Shown piece after piece: positions 9,155 to 17,575 of a stretch of DNA of 64,000 nt; the first letter of the stretch is position 1; the number at the start of each line of letters is the position of its first letter. This DNA is from Betaproteobacteria bacterium (lineage in GTDB: Bacteria > Pseudomonadota > Gammaproteobacteria > Burkholderiales > Casimicrobiaceae), in NCBI GenBank assembly GCA_013298145.1, contig JAAFJO010000002.1, positions 1-64,000 of the forward strand, read 5' to 3'. Position numbers and translations under genes: made by a program. Below the pieces are notes generated by a model that was not told the origin of the DNA, did not search any database, and saw only the letters and a program-made list of their open reading frames with translations.

Positions 9155-9698
9155 GATGCGAGCCCGCGCCTTTTTTCGCCATGCCTGTCGTAACAGCTAC
9201 GCTTTCCATGCGACCGCTATCGGCGCGCTTTACGATCAAGATGATCGTGGTACCGGGCTGCATATAAGCAAGGGCACGCTTGATGTCGTCGGCACTTGCC
9301 ACCGCTTGCTCATTCACACTGGTGATCACATCGCCTGCACGAAGGCTTCCCTTCTGCGAGGGCTGAACGAAGCTGACAACGGGTGTCAGACTCGCAATTC
9401 GCGTTCCATTTTCAAGCTCGAGCCCAAGTGCGGTCTCGTGATCTGGCAAGACCGGCGAGGCACTAAATTTGACGACACGATCAACCTCGAACGCGCTGTA
9501 ATTGAATGTGGGCTGGCCAGATGATGCGGCGCTAGCGTCGACAGTGGTCGGGTTAGCCGCTGACGCGAGCGGACTGGAAGCGCCATTTGAGGAATGGCTC
9601 GCCGATGATCCGCCGCCACCGCCGCAGCCAATGATTGTCACAGCAGCCGCTGATGAGAGAGCGATCGCGACTGCGAGTTTCTTGACACTTGAATTCAT
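9147..9698 (-). CDS. PDZ-domain lipoprotein
   Basis: This 183-aa protein has a signal segment and lipobox IIGC followed by a Gly/Ser linker, so it should be lipidated and envelope-anchored. Residues about 85-170 are a recognisable PDZ domain (SLRAGDVITSVNEQAVASADDI..., then TTIILIVKRADSG), similar in pattern to the PDZ of HtrA and C-terminal processing proteases, but with no peptidase attached. It overlaps the next lipoprotein gene by 8 bp and is about 100 bp downstream of the Tat-signal gene. No copy of the regulon motif precedes it directly, so it may be read from the promoter at 10,726. Confidence 0.7.
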   Translation of the reverse strand: MNSSVKKLAVAIALSSAAAVTIIGCGGGGGSSASHSSNGASSPLASAANPTTVDASAASSGQPTFNYSAFEVDRVVKFSASPVLPDHETALGLELENGTRIASLTPVVSFVQPSQKGSLRAGDVITSVNEQAVASADDIKRALAYMQPGTTIILIVKRADSGRMESVAVTTGMAKKGAGSHHA

Positions 9699-9799
9699 TT
9701 TGATTTCCCGTTGTTTTGCAAAAAAGGTTGTGCCTTGTTGATGGGGTGCTCCAGAGTCCCGCGCTGCGGCGCATGCGCACTACATGCGCCGCAACCGGG

Positions 9800-10654
9800 T
9801 TAAACAACAAGCTTGCGCTCTTGTGTTTTGGGGTTGTAGGCTGCGACCGCTACGAACTGTTCGCTCCCACTTCCGCCGGGTGCGGGGTCATACACACGGC
9901 CGCCCACGGGTTTCCAGTCGACCGGATCAAGCCCCGCTTCCTGAACCGCGCGCTCTGCGCCGCGACGGTCAAGGCGAGGCGTATCGACGCCAAACCAGCC
10001 CGATGCGGGCACGATTCGCTCGCTACGACCCACTTGTTCCAGGCGCTCGAAGCTGCGCGAATCAAGGTCGCGAAGCCGCTGCGTGACCGGATCAAATGCC
10101 GTGTTCCCCATCGCGATAAATTGACCAGTACCCGTGGCGTTATTGGAATGACGCAGCGTCATCAACCGCCCACCCGTCATCGGGTGGGTGCCATCTGAGA
10201 AGCTTTGGCGCTGTCCCTGATCGGCGTAAAGCAGGGTGTTCCCCGTGCTGTCCATATTCGTGCCACCATTGAATGCGGAATAGCTGCCCACCGCGGCTTG
10301 ATTCCGCAGCGCAATGCGATGTTCGGTGTAGCCAATCATCTTGCCGATGAAGCCATGCAGGAGCTCGAGGGCACCCTTCACGTAATCCCAAAAGCCAACG
10401 GCCGCCGCAACGGTGTTAGAGGAGTAAGGCAGCATCGTGGTGAGCGTCACGAGCGCTCCCATCTTGGCGGCACTCGCCAAGAATTCGCGGCGCGCCAAAG
10501 GCTCATTCGGAACGCAAGGCGCAGCGCGCAACGCCGCATGCGTGATCGCCTGTTCGCGTTTCGCCGGGCTGCGATGCGCGAGCATCGCAGTACAGGTCTG
10601 GTCGCCCTTGATCGTTGCTTTGATCTCAGCGATTTTTTGTGTCATCCAACTCAT
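9800..10654 (-). CDS. Hypothetical protein with internal twin-arginine-like segment
   Basis: This 284-aa protein starts at ATG 10654, with GGAG 7 bp upstream; a start 10 codons earlier lacks a ribosome site. Near residues 55-85 is ARREFLASAAKMGALVTL, which looks like a twin-arginine (Tat) export signal but sits unusually far from the N-terminus. The rest is Gly/Ser/Arg/Asn-rich without a known domain and ends NPKTQERKLVV. The regulon motif at 10726-10736 lies 71 bp upstream. It may head a unit with the two PDZ lipoproteins. Export by Tat is an inference; the position argues for some caution. Confidence 0.6.
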   Translation of the reverse strand: MSWMTQKIAEIKATIKGDQTCTAMLAHRSPAKREQAITHAALRAAPCVPNEPLARREFLASAAKMGALVTLTTMLPYSSNTVAAAVGFWDYVKGALELLHGFIGKMIGYTEHRIALRNQAAVGSYSAFNGGTNMDSTGNTLLYADQGQRQSFSDGTHPMTGGRLMTLRHSNNATGTGQFIAMGNTAFDPVTQRLRDLDSRSFERLEQVGRSERIVPASGWFGVDTPRLDRRGAERAVQEAGLDPVDWKPVGGRVYDPAPGGSGSEQFVAVAAYNPKTQERKLVV

Positions 10655-10725
10655 CTGAAACTCCATTTTCAACATGGGCAACATCGCCGCACAAAGAAAA
10701 TTGTCGAGGTTTGGATGAGTGAGAA

Positions 10726-10736
10726 TTTGGGAAAGT
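10726..10736 (-). promoter_or_regulatory. Island regulon motif, copy 3
   Basis: ACTTTCCCAAA on the minus strand, 71 bp upstream of the ATG at 10654. Confidence 0.6.
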
Positions 10737-10882
10737 CACTCGTTTGTTCGTTTCATTGGGCAACAAACGCACCGATCGTCATTTGCGATCAGTATCCGCG
10801 CGACTACAGTGCCTGAAAGACCAAAAGCTGTTCATCGTCGTAACCTGCGCGAATCGGTGTAGCCAATGTTCGCGCAAGGTCA

Positions 10883-11437
10883 ATGAATGCAATTGCACTC
10901 TTGATCTCGCACGGAACTGACCGCGTTCTGTTTCAAAGGTGCAGTGAATGCATCGCGCTGAATGATGAGCTGTGGCGAGCGGATTGCACTCGCGTGCAGT
11001 GCAATACGCCCGCCACAGCAGGCAGAGCTAACGCAGCGGTTGATATTTACGAAATCACCGGTATGAGCCGCAAGATTAGCGTTGCGTTTGTACAACCCGT
11101 TGAGCATGTGGCAGTGCACATCGTGGGCGTGAACGGCAGGGGCTGCACCGCGCCGCAACAGTTTGTGTACTCGATGAACTTCATCCCCCGCCAGCAAGTG
11201 AAGCAAGATCGCTCGCTCTCTGCGAAACTGCAGGGAAGTTTCCGCGGAGCGAATGGAGAGATCGAAGCAGCCAATCAGCGCTCTGCAACGAGCAGCACGC
11301 CTGCCGTGTTTAGCTTCAGCTTCACCAATCCATCGCTGCGCGCAGTGAAATACAACATCGTCTACACACGCAACGGACAAAGCTTTTCGCAAGGCTGGCG
11401 GCCTGATGCGGGCGGCGGCTGCACCTATCCGCTCTAG
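10883..11437 (+). CDS. Hypothetical protein, probably beta-rich
   Basis: This 184-aa frame on the plus strand lies between two minus-strand units. The second half has alternating hydrophobic/polar stretches (AVFSFSFTNPSL, KYNIVYTRNGQ) typical of beta structure, whereas the opposite strand gives a Cys/His/Arg-rich frame that looks like a shadow. The ribosome site (AAGG) is weak, the first 60 residues are less convincing, and the true start may be an internal ATG at the sequence MSRKISVAF. No signal peptide and no known family. Confidence 0.45.
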   Translation: MNAIALLISHGTDRVLFQRCSECIALNDELWRADCTRVQCNTPATAGRANAAVDIYEITGMSRKISVAFVQPVEHVAVHIVGVNGRGCTAPQQFVYSMNFIPRQQVKQDRSLSAKLQGSFRGANGEIEAANQRSATSSTPAVFSFSFTNPSLRAVKYNIVYTRNGQSFSQGWRPDAGGGCTYPL

Positions 11438-11447
11438 CGTGATGTTG

Positions 11448-11517
11448 CGAAGCGGGTGGAAATCCCCGCTTCGCGCTGCCGCGCATCAAAAAATTTTTTT
11501 CGGCGCGCTTCGCGCGC
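11448..11517. terminator. Pair of GC-rich hairpins between convergent genes
   Basis: GCGAAGCGGG / CCCCGCTTCGC forms a strong stem at about 11449-11478, and GCGCG / CGCGC a second one near 11501-11517, with an A7/T7 run between them. They can end transcription from both sides. No equivalent follows paralogue 1, where only 49 bp separate the convergent genes. Confidence 0.55.
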
Positions 11518-11567
11518 TGCAGGCTTGCTTGAGACCGCTGCGCTTCGCCATCTTCATCGTGTATCCA

Positions 11568-12801
11568 CCGTGGTTTCAGGGTTCAGTGTCCACAAACCTT
11601 TTTATGGGAGCCGCCAAGCCGCACACCCGAAACCCGCAGGCGTCGAAAACGTGTTCAGGAACGAGGTAATAGCGGGAGGTCGAGCGGCAGTAGGTAGCCG
11701 ACTTCCAATAGACGCCACCCGCCAGCGCGACTCGCTCCGGCGCGCTCGATTCATTGGATAACCCGTGAGCGAGCGTTTTTTCGCTGAGCTTTACTGCGCG
11801 TTCAGAAGCGGTCAACTCCCAGACATTTCCCCCTAAATCCTCTATTCCCTCGGAGCTCGCCCCGCGAGGGAATAAACCCACAGGACTTGTCGTGCGTAGC
11901 CTCGTACCCTCAAAGTTAATCCGCAAAGGATCCTCTTCCGGTGATTGCTCGCCGTTTGTGGCCGCATACGGCCAGCGCCTGCGATGACGCTTCGCATCAG
12001 GACCGAAATCCTTACCCGAGCCCCCTGCGGCTGCATGCCACTGTCCTTCTGTGAGAAGTGAAATGCGATTGCCGCTTGATGCCCCCTCCAGCGCATGGAG
12101 CCACGCAGCATACGCATTGGCTTCAAACCAAGTAATGCCAATCACGGGCTGCAAACCGTTGCCGCGCTCGTTGTATTCCCAATCGCGCGGTTGAGTCGGC
12201 TTGCCTTTCGCTGAACGCTCATTCACGAATCGCAGACGCCATCGCTCCGCAGCGCTGCGCTCCCAGCCCCACCATTGCGATTGCTCATAGCAGCCCGCCT
12301 CCACAAAAAAGCGAAACTCAGCGTTGGTCACCGGAAAGGCCGAAACCGTGAAACCCTTCAGCGACACTTTGGCGAGCGTACGTCCATCTTCTTGGCCACC
12401 TTTTCTGGTTTCATCACCAATCCAGTAGCCTGTGACTTTGCCTTTTTTACCCACCAAGCAGATGAATGCGTCCTTCGGGCGAAGATAGGGCACAGGCTTT
12501 CCATCTATCTCTCCTTCGCGCAGCTCATAGCGCGGATCACCCCCCAAATCCCCGAGCGCTAAGCCCCATTCATGCCGATGCCGAATGTCTTCATACGATG
12601 CCGCATCATCAGGCGCGTTTGGGTTCAGCACGGGCTTGGTGAAGCGCCGAAGCAATTCGGCGCGATGCGCTTTCAACGTTTCATTCGCAGCGCCGTATTT
12701 CTTGTCCAGCTCAGCCGACTTATCCCAGCACTGATACTGATTCTTACCCTCCAACCGCGAGCGAACGCGAAGCGCACAGCGGGCGGCCAAGGTGAGATTC
12801 A
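11568..12801 (-). repeat. Direct repeat B: shared 3' end of the two giant genes
   Basis: Partner of 3319-4552. Near-identity covers the linker before the FGE domain, the whole FGE domain except the variable core, the stop codon and about 8 bases beyond. Confidence 0.8.
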
Positions 12802-15526
12802 CCGGCTGTAGGGCCTGAATCGCCCGCGCCATCGCCGCTGTGTCCGCAAGGGTTTCAATCGCAAACAGGGCGGATTCATCCAGCGGCCCGGCGACGTTGG
12901 TAATCAGTTTTGCGTCGTCATCACCGCTCGCGTTCAGCGCAGCAATTTCTTCGATATCGCTGCGCTCGAACTGAACGAGCTGGAGCGATTGTTGGGTGGC
13001 TTCCGACATGCCACCCGGCTGCGCCCACTCCCGTGCAAGCCCACGCGCCGCAAAAAACTCACCCCAGAGCTGATGCGCAAACGATACGGTTTCGATTTCG
13101 CGGCTTAGCTGGATGATGCCGATGCTGGCGGCCACGGCGATCACTTCCTGCACATTGGTTTCATCGCGCAGAAAACGCGCCTCTGGCAAAACGTTGCGCA
13201 GCTCATCAAAACTCACCGCGACCTGCCCCCGGTCTTTATCCGCTTTACCTTCCTGCGCTAAGCCCCGCCATTGCCACCACGCGAGTGTTTCCAGCGCTTC
13301 GATCAGCAATCCTTGCGGCAGATCCAGCCCACGCGTTTTCCACACCTCACTGTTTACGTTGAGGCGTGATTGATTCTCCCCGTCAAATGCGCGCATCAGC
13401 GCGGGGCTGCGAGCGTGCGCCACTCGATTCCATTCGCGCCGCGCCTTCTTCCAGAACCACAAACCGAAGAGCTCCGCCCGGTTGCTTTGTGCGTCGATGC
13501 CTTCTTCGAACAATTCGCATTGCGCCGCCAGATTGATCGGCAGGGAAAACAGATCGCGGGTATGTTCGTCTTCCTTCACGCGCCGCAGGAGCGCATCTGC
13601 TTTCGCGCGGATGGGAATGGATGCGGCGGTGGCTTCCGCGGGGAATCGGCGGTTAAGGTATTCCTCAATTTCTACCGCCGTCCACGGATCAACATTCACC
13701 TCAAACACGCGATGATCGGAGTCCCCTAGATGAATGCGCTGATGGCTTCGCGTGGCAAACAAGAGCGGCCGCACGCGGTTTGGATCGAAGCCGCCCATGG
13801 CAATATCCGCGAGCCTTGCCGCGCGTTGCTCCCATTCGCCCTGATCGCGCGCAGTAATTTCGTTCACGCCATCGAGCAAGAAGCGCACGCGCGCTTTCGC
13901 GGCTGATTGGCCTTCCAAGAGTTTGCAGATTGCTTCTGGCAAGACTGAGGCTTGATCGCGCGGCTTGAGCAGTGCTTTCAACGCCACGCTGCCATGAGAA
14001 CTATCGCCTTCCTCCGATAGCGCTTTAGCTTCAAGGTATTTCAATGGGATATAGACACAGATCTCTTCTGGCTTATCGCCTCTTACTAACTGGGCGATCG
14101 CGGCTGTGGCCGTTTCGAGCTCATAGGCTTGTAGCAGCGTAGATTTCCCTGCGCCGGGATCGCCAACCAGGGTGAAGCCTTTGGCTGAGGCGAAGCTTCG
14201 ATCCCCTAGCAACTGGGCGAGGTTGCCGTAGCGAATGTTGCGTTTTTCTTTCTTTTCGCTCGCGTCAGCACCCGGATCATCAGTGGGGCGCGAAAGCGTG
14301 AGCGGCACGAAGCTGCTGATCAAGTTTTTCCCGCGCTCGCGCTCAGCGTAATACGTTGCCACGCGCTTGGCGAGATGGGTGATGAGATCGGTAGCCTCCT
14401 CTGCAATACAGGAAGTAATGGCATCATCGCTCGGCGGTTCGCCATTGGCAATCGCATCAATGAATGCGGCCTGCCCTTGGCTTCGCGGATGATGCGCCTC
14501 TGCGAGCGCATTGAGCAAGTCATTCCAATTGGCAACGCGCGCATAGCTTGCCTCGTGGCGCGATCCTTCTGCGCTTTTCGCCACATAGATTTTTTCGACA
14601 GCCGACAAATTCGCCGCTTTTCGCGCGTCAAAGTAGGCATCGGCTTTGTGAACTAGACCACCCACCGCCCCCAGCGCGCCGGATGCATCGAATGTTGCGC
14701 TAAGCGCGAGATGCGAAAGCTTCTCAGCATCGATGCGCTGCAACAAGCTTCGCTGCTGGGGCGGCAACGGCGCAACCCGCCGCAGCGCGAGCGCAATTCC
14801 GAGCGCGAAGGCCGCGCCTGCAGAATCGCTGCTGATGCCTGCAAAGGGGCGACTCGCGCTCGGGTCATAGCCAATTGAGTACACAAGACCGATGTCGTAG
14901 AGCGCGCGTTGATCGGTAAACTGCCGACGCACAAAGTCCCGCGCAGTTTGGATGCTCTCCAGGAACGATTTGTCAAACACCTGCAACTGATTTTTGGGAT
15001 GACGAACGAGCGCCAAATTGCAACCGGGAACGTAGAGGGGCTCAATCACAATCTGCGCGAATACGCCCGGCGCGTTTGCTTCCTTCCCCTGCACTAGCAT
15101 CATGCCGATGCGGATGTTTTTCGTGTGATCAATGCACCGAAAATCGCCCCAAGCAGTCGCACTCGCGCCGCTAGTGGCTGCTCTCAGCGCGTGAAAAAGA
15201 GTGATGTTTTCGTACGGGTTCCCGTCGACGTGTAGCTGATGCAGATATTGGAGGTCTTTTGCCTCGGCGATGGCTAGCACTCGGCGGGCGAGGGACGTGA
15301 AAGTCGGGCTGTTGGCGTCTGCCTTATCGAGCGCAGCCTTCAGTGATGCGTATACCGAATCACTCTTTGCGCCCGCAGCCCCCCGCGATAGCAGCGCGCA
15401 AATCTCAAACCAAAGCGGCGTCGATTCCTCGTGTCGCACACATGCGGCCGCTAAGGTATTTGCTTGAAATCTCTCTAGTTTCCTACGCAGGTCAGCGCAC
15501 GCAGAATCATTATTCGCTTGCGCCAT
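11576..15526 (-). CDS. Lon-like peptidase / NACHT-like NTPase / FGE-fold protein, paralogue 2
   Basis: This 1316-aa protein starts at ATG 15526, 6 bp after GAGG and overlapping the previous gene by 17 bp. The Lon-like part is clearer than in paralogue 1: GISSDSAGAAFALG with Ser near 235, then LALSATFDASGALGAVGG and VHKADAY with Lys near 294, matching the Lon Ser-Lys dyad. The NTPase has Walker A LVGDPGAGKSTLL (Lys near 461) and Walker B RFLLDGVNEI (Asp near 552). The FGE/C-type-lectin fold begins near 1053 (GITWFEANAYAAW, GNVWELTAS, GFRVCG). The N-terminal two thirds differ strongly from paralogue 1, while the last 400 residues are almost the same. It is the last gene of the operon with the E1-like enzyme. 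Sensor-NTPase-protease is the likely architecture; the trigger and substrate are unknown. Confidence 0.8.
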   Translation of the reverse strand: MAQANNDSACADLRRKLERFQANTLAAACVRHEESTPLWFEICALLSRGAAGAKSDSVYASLKAALDKADANSPTFTSLARRVLAIAEAKDLQYLHQLHVDGNPYENITLFHALRAATSGASATAWGDFRCIDHTKNIRIGMMLVQGKEANAPGVFAQIVIEPLYVPGCNLALVRHPKNQLQVFDKSFLESIQTARDFVRRQFTDQRALYDIGLVYSIGYDPSASRPFAGISSDSAGAAFALGIALALRRVAPLPPQQRSLLQRIDAEKLSHLALSATFDASGALGAVGGLVHKADAYFDARKAANLSAVEKIYVAKSAEGSRHEASYARVANWNDLLNALAEAHHPRSQGQAAFIDAIANGEPPSDDAITSCIAEEATDLITHLAKRVATYYAERERGKNLISSFVPLTLSRPTDDPGADASEKKEKRNIRYGNLAQLLGDRSFASAKGFTLVGDPGAGKSTLLQAYELETATAAIAQLVRGDKPEEICVYIPLKYLEAKALSEEGDSSHGSVALKALLKPRDQASVLPEAICKLLEGQSAAKARVRFLLDGVNEITARDQGEWEQRAARLADIAMGGFDPNRVRPLLFATRSHQRIHLGDSDHRVFEVNVDPWTAVEIEEYLNRRFPAEATAASIPIRAKADALLRRVKEDEHTRDLFSLPINLAAQCELFEEGIDAQSNRAELFGLWFWKKARREWNRVAHARSPALMRAFDGENQSRLNVNSEVWKTRGLDLPQGLLIEALETLAWWQWRGLAQEGKADKDRGQVAVSFDELRNVLPEARFLRDETNVQEVIAVAASIGIIQLSREIETVSFAHQLWGEFFAARGLAREWAQPGGMSEATQQSLQLVQFERSDIEEIAALNASGDDDAKLITNVAGPLDESALFAIETLADTAAMARAIQALQPVNLTLAARCALRVRSRLEGKNQYQCWDKSAELDKKYGAANETLKAHRAELLRRFTKPVLNPNAPDDAASYEDIRHRHEWGLALGDLGGDPRYELREGEIDGKPVPYLRPKDAFICLVGKKGKVTGYWIGDETRKGGQEDGRTLAKVSLKGFTVSAFPVTNAEFRFFVEAGCYEQSQWWGWERSAAERWRLRFVNERSAKGKPTQPRDWEYNERGNGLQPVIGITWFEANAYAAWLHALEGASSGNRISLLTEGQWHAAAGGSGKDFGPDAKRHRRRWPYAATNGEQSPEEDPLRINFEGTRLRTTSPVGLFPRGASSEGIEDLGGNVWELTASERAVKLSEKTLAHGLSNESSAPERVALAGGVYWKSATYCRSTSRYYLVPEHVFDACGFRVCGLAAPIKRFVDTEP
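11636..11718 (-). other. DGR-like variable region 2 (VR2)
   Basis: Counterpart of 3387-3472, one codon shorter. By hand count 28 of 35 base differences from VR1 fall on codon positions 1 or 2, and 23 of 28 codons end in C or T. Confidence 0.5.
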
Positions 15527-16526
15527 CGCCATCCTCTGCGCCGAAAAACTTGAGCCCGCAGGTGCGGAAAAGCACATGAACCCTCTCCGACTCAACACTT
15601 TCAGGCAGCCCGAACGCTTCTGTTTCAGCTTCATACTTGAATGTCGCTGAGTCATCCAGTTCAAATTGAATCGCCCGCTCCAACTTGATCGTTGCAATCG
15701 GACTGCCACTCTCATTCAGAACGGTAAGGTTGATGGCCTTGGCTTCGATATCGCGTCCGTCTGAGATACGCAGCGCAACCGTGATCATTGAGTTGAAATC
15801 CACTGCAACGGTGAGCGTTACGCCATCAATGAGTTTTCGCGATAGCGGTGCTGCGTTAGTATTGGCTGAGCTCGCCATCGCGACGTAATCCTCGGCGGGC
15901 CGCTTTTCATTTTCAGTATCGTGAGACTCTGTTTTCTCAAACTGACTTAGTGCGTCTTGTGTCGAAATGGATGCGAGCCATTGTGCGAATTTGGAACGTG
16001 CTCGCTCCGCGCGTTCAGCGTCCGTCTCCTCGTCAAGCAGGTGTTTGCGCGTCTCCCAGTATTCGACCGCAGCGCGCCGATACTCGGCCTCAAGTGCGTT
16101 TTTGCCGTTAAAAAAACGCGAATCAATCGGCACTTCGTTGGGCGCGCTAAATTGTGTTTCCATGTAAGCATCGTTGATGGCGTAGTCAGGGCCGTGCCAC
16201 GCCTCCACCAATTCATCAAGCTGCGTGCTGTTGGCGTAACACACCAATACGTCTGGCCAGTGTTCAGGTCGGCGCTGGGTGACGGCGGTCAGCATTTCTT
16301 CGTGTAGCGGACTGCCTTTCGGCGGGAGCAACACAATCAGGTTTGCGAATCGCTTGCTAGCGGCTTGCGCAAGTTGATCTTCGACATTGCCCGCAACAGC
16401 GGTTTGCACCCAGTCTGCGCGGGCGCGAATCTCGGCGAAAGGTGGCGGAGATTGAATTCTGAATGCGGCGTCAGTCGGGAAGCCCTCGGGGATGAGCCAG
16501 AAGTCGGGGGGGAGGGTTCGGCTCAT
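15510..16526 (-). CDS. Hypothetical protein of the E1/giant-protein operon
   Basis: This 338-aa soluble protein has no signal or membrane segment. The N-terminal third has short hydrophobic strands (ANLIVLLPPKG, DVLVCYANS) like an alpha/beta fold; the middle is charged and helical (about 145-200); the last 110 residues look beta-rich (VTLTVAVDFNSMITVAL, INLTVLNESG). I recognise no family. The gene overlaps the one before by 4 bp (ATGA) and the Lon-NACHT-FGE gene after it by 17 bp, so all should be made together. It is a candidate adaptor or effector partner, on position alone. Confidence 0.7.
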   Translation of the reverse strand: MSRTLPPDFWLIPEGFPTDAAFRIQSPPPFAEIRARADWVQTAVAGNVEDQLAQAASKRFANLIVLLPPKGSPLHEEMLTAVTQRRPEHWPDVLVCYANSTQLDELVEAWHGPDYAINDAYMETQFSAPNEVPIDSRFFNGKNALEAEYRRAAVEYWETRKHLLDEETDAERAERARSKFAQWLASISTQDALSQFEKTESHDTENEKRPAEDYVAMASSANTNAAPLSRKLIDGVTLTVAVDFNSMITVALRISDGRDIEAKAINLTVLNESGSPIATIKLERAIQFELDDSATFKYEAETEAFGLPESVESERVHVLFRTCGLKFFGAEDGDGASE

Positions 16527-17575
16527 GCTGCTTCGCCTCCCCAGAAATTTGTTGCTACAAAACCATACTCATCATCTGGGTTATCGTCTTGGTGAGCGCT
16601 GAACACGCTATTCAACGTAAGTGAATAGCTTCGCAAAAACTTGAACCCCTCACCTAGAAAGCGTCGATATTTTGGGGAACGAGCGTGTTCAATTCGACCA
16701 TTGAAACTGCTCCAGAGCTCATTCATCTTCGACTTAAACACTGATCTAGACTTGGCTGGTAGGGTGTCTCTAAACCTTATAGCGCGCGCTGGATCGATAA
16801 CCAACAACGCGATGGCTCTTGCATAGAACTGCGCATCATCTGCCGAAGCGATGCGACGCGCTGACGTCAATTCCAGTACGATTCTGCACATGCGATCATC
16901 TGTCGGCAGCGAGGACAAGATTTTCACGTCAAATTCTTCGTTGTTCACCTTTGTGACTTGACCAAAAGGTGACGTGCTTGCAACTTCGTCGTAGATGTTC
17001 TGCTTTGTCAACGCATTTCCAATGCTCTGCCTCGATACGACGTTGAGCACGCTCAGAACCGCACCGTAAAAAATGGAGATGTCTCCGCGCTCTCCGCCGC
17101 TCTGAGTAGGTGGCCGAATGTTTAGCAACGCGTGCAGCAGGTACGAAAACAAACGGCCGACGCCGTTCCGTGCGGCATCGTCCGCTTGGGCGTTCAATTC
17201 CTTCATGCTTGCGAAGGGGGCACGAGATTTCAAACCGGGCGATGACAGCGACTCAGCCGCCGTATCGTAGTCGTCAGCACTGTTTTCGCTCGCCGATATG
17301 TGTTGGATTGCACGAAGCTCATCTTTTGACCACGTTTTGACCACTTTTTTGGCGAAGTTTTGCCAGGCGATGTTTTCCGTGTTCCTCATCCATGAACACG
17401 TAGTCTTTGCTAGCAATGCTGCCACTGCCTGATGGTTCTTTCCGCACAAAAACCCATGCATCTCCTCATCCGGCACCATGCCAATCGCCCGCGCAGGCGA
17501 CACTGTTGAGATGAGCCAAGGTTTCTGCTCGAACTCTTTGACGTATTGGGCAACCGTTAAGTCTTCGCTATACAT
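16523..17575 (-). CDS. Hypothetical protein of the E1/giant-protein operon
   Basis: This 350-aa protein starts at ATG 17575, chosen because GGGGGA lies 5 bp upstream and the ATG overlaps the stop of the E1-like gene by 8 bp. It is a soluble, mostly helical protein: alternating hydrophobic segments from 10-110, a Ser/Asp-rich linker, then FSYLLHALLNI and a further helical region. No known motif is visible. Short overlaps on both sides show translational coupling with the E1-like enzyme and the 338-aa protein, so a shared complex or pathway is likely. Confidence 0.7.
   Translation of the reverse strand: MYSEDLTVAQYVKEFEQKPWLISTVSPARAIGMVPDEEMHGFLCGKNHQAVAALLAKTTCSWMRNTENIAWQNFAKKVVKTWSKDELRAIQHISASENSADDYDTAAESLSSPGLKSRAPFASMKELNAQADDAARNGVGRLFSYLLHALLNIRPPTQSGGERGDISIFYGAVLSVLNVVSRQSIGNALTKQNIYDEVASTSPFGQVTKVNNEEFDVKILSSLPTDDRMCRIVLELTSARRIASADDAQFYARAIALLVIDPARAIRFRDTLPAKSRSVFKSKMNELWSSFNGRIEHARSPKYRRFLGEGFKFLRSYSLTLNSVFSAHQDDNPDDEYGFVATNFWGGEAA

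Noticed and set aside
10205..10816. 203-aa plus-strand frame
   Set aside because: Antisense to the Tat-like protein gene, His/Arg-rich and without a ribosome site.
11448..11517. Hairpin as the DGR recognition structure after VR2
   Set aside because: DGR hairpins sit a few bases past the variable region; these stems are over 100 bp away and better explained as terminators between convergent genes.
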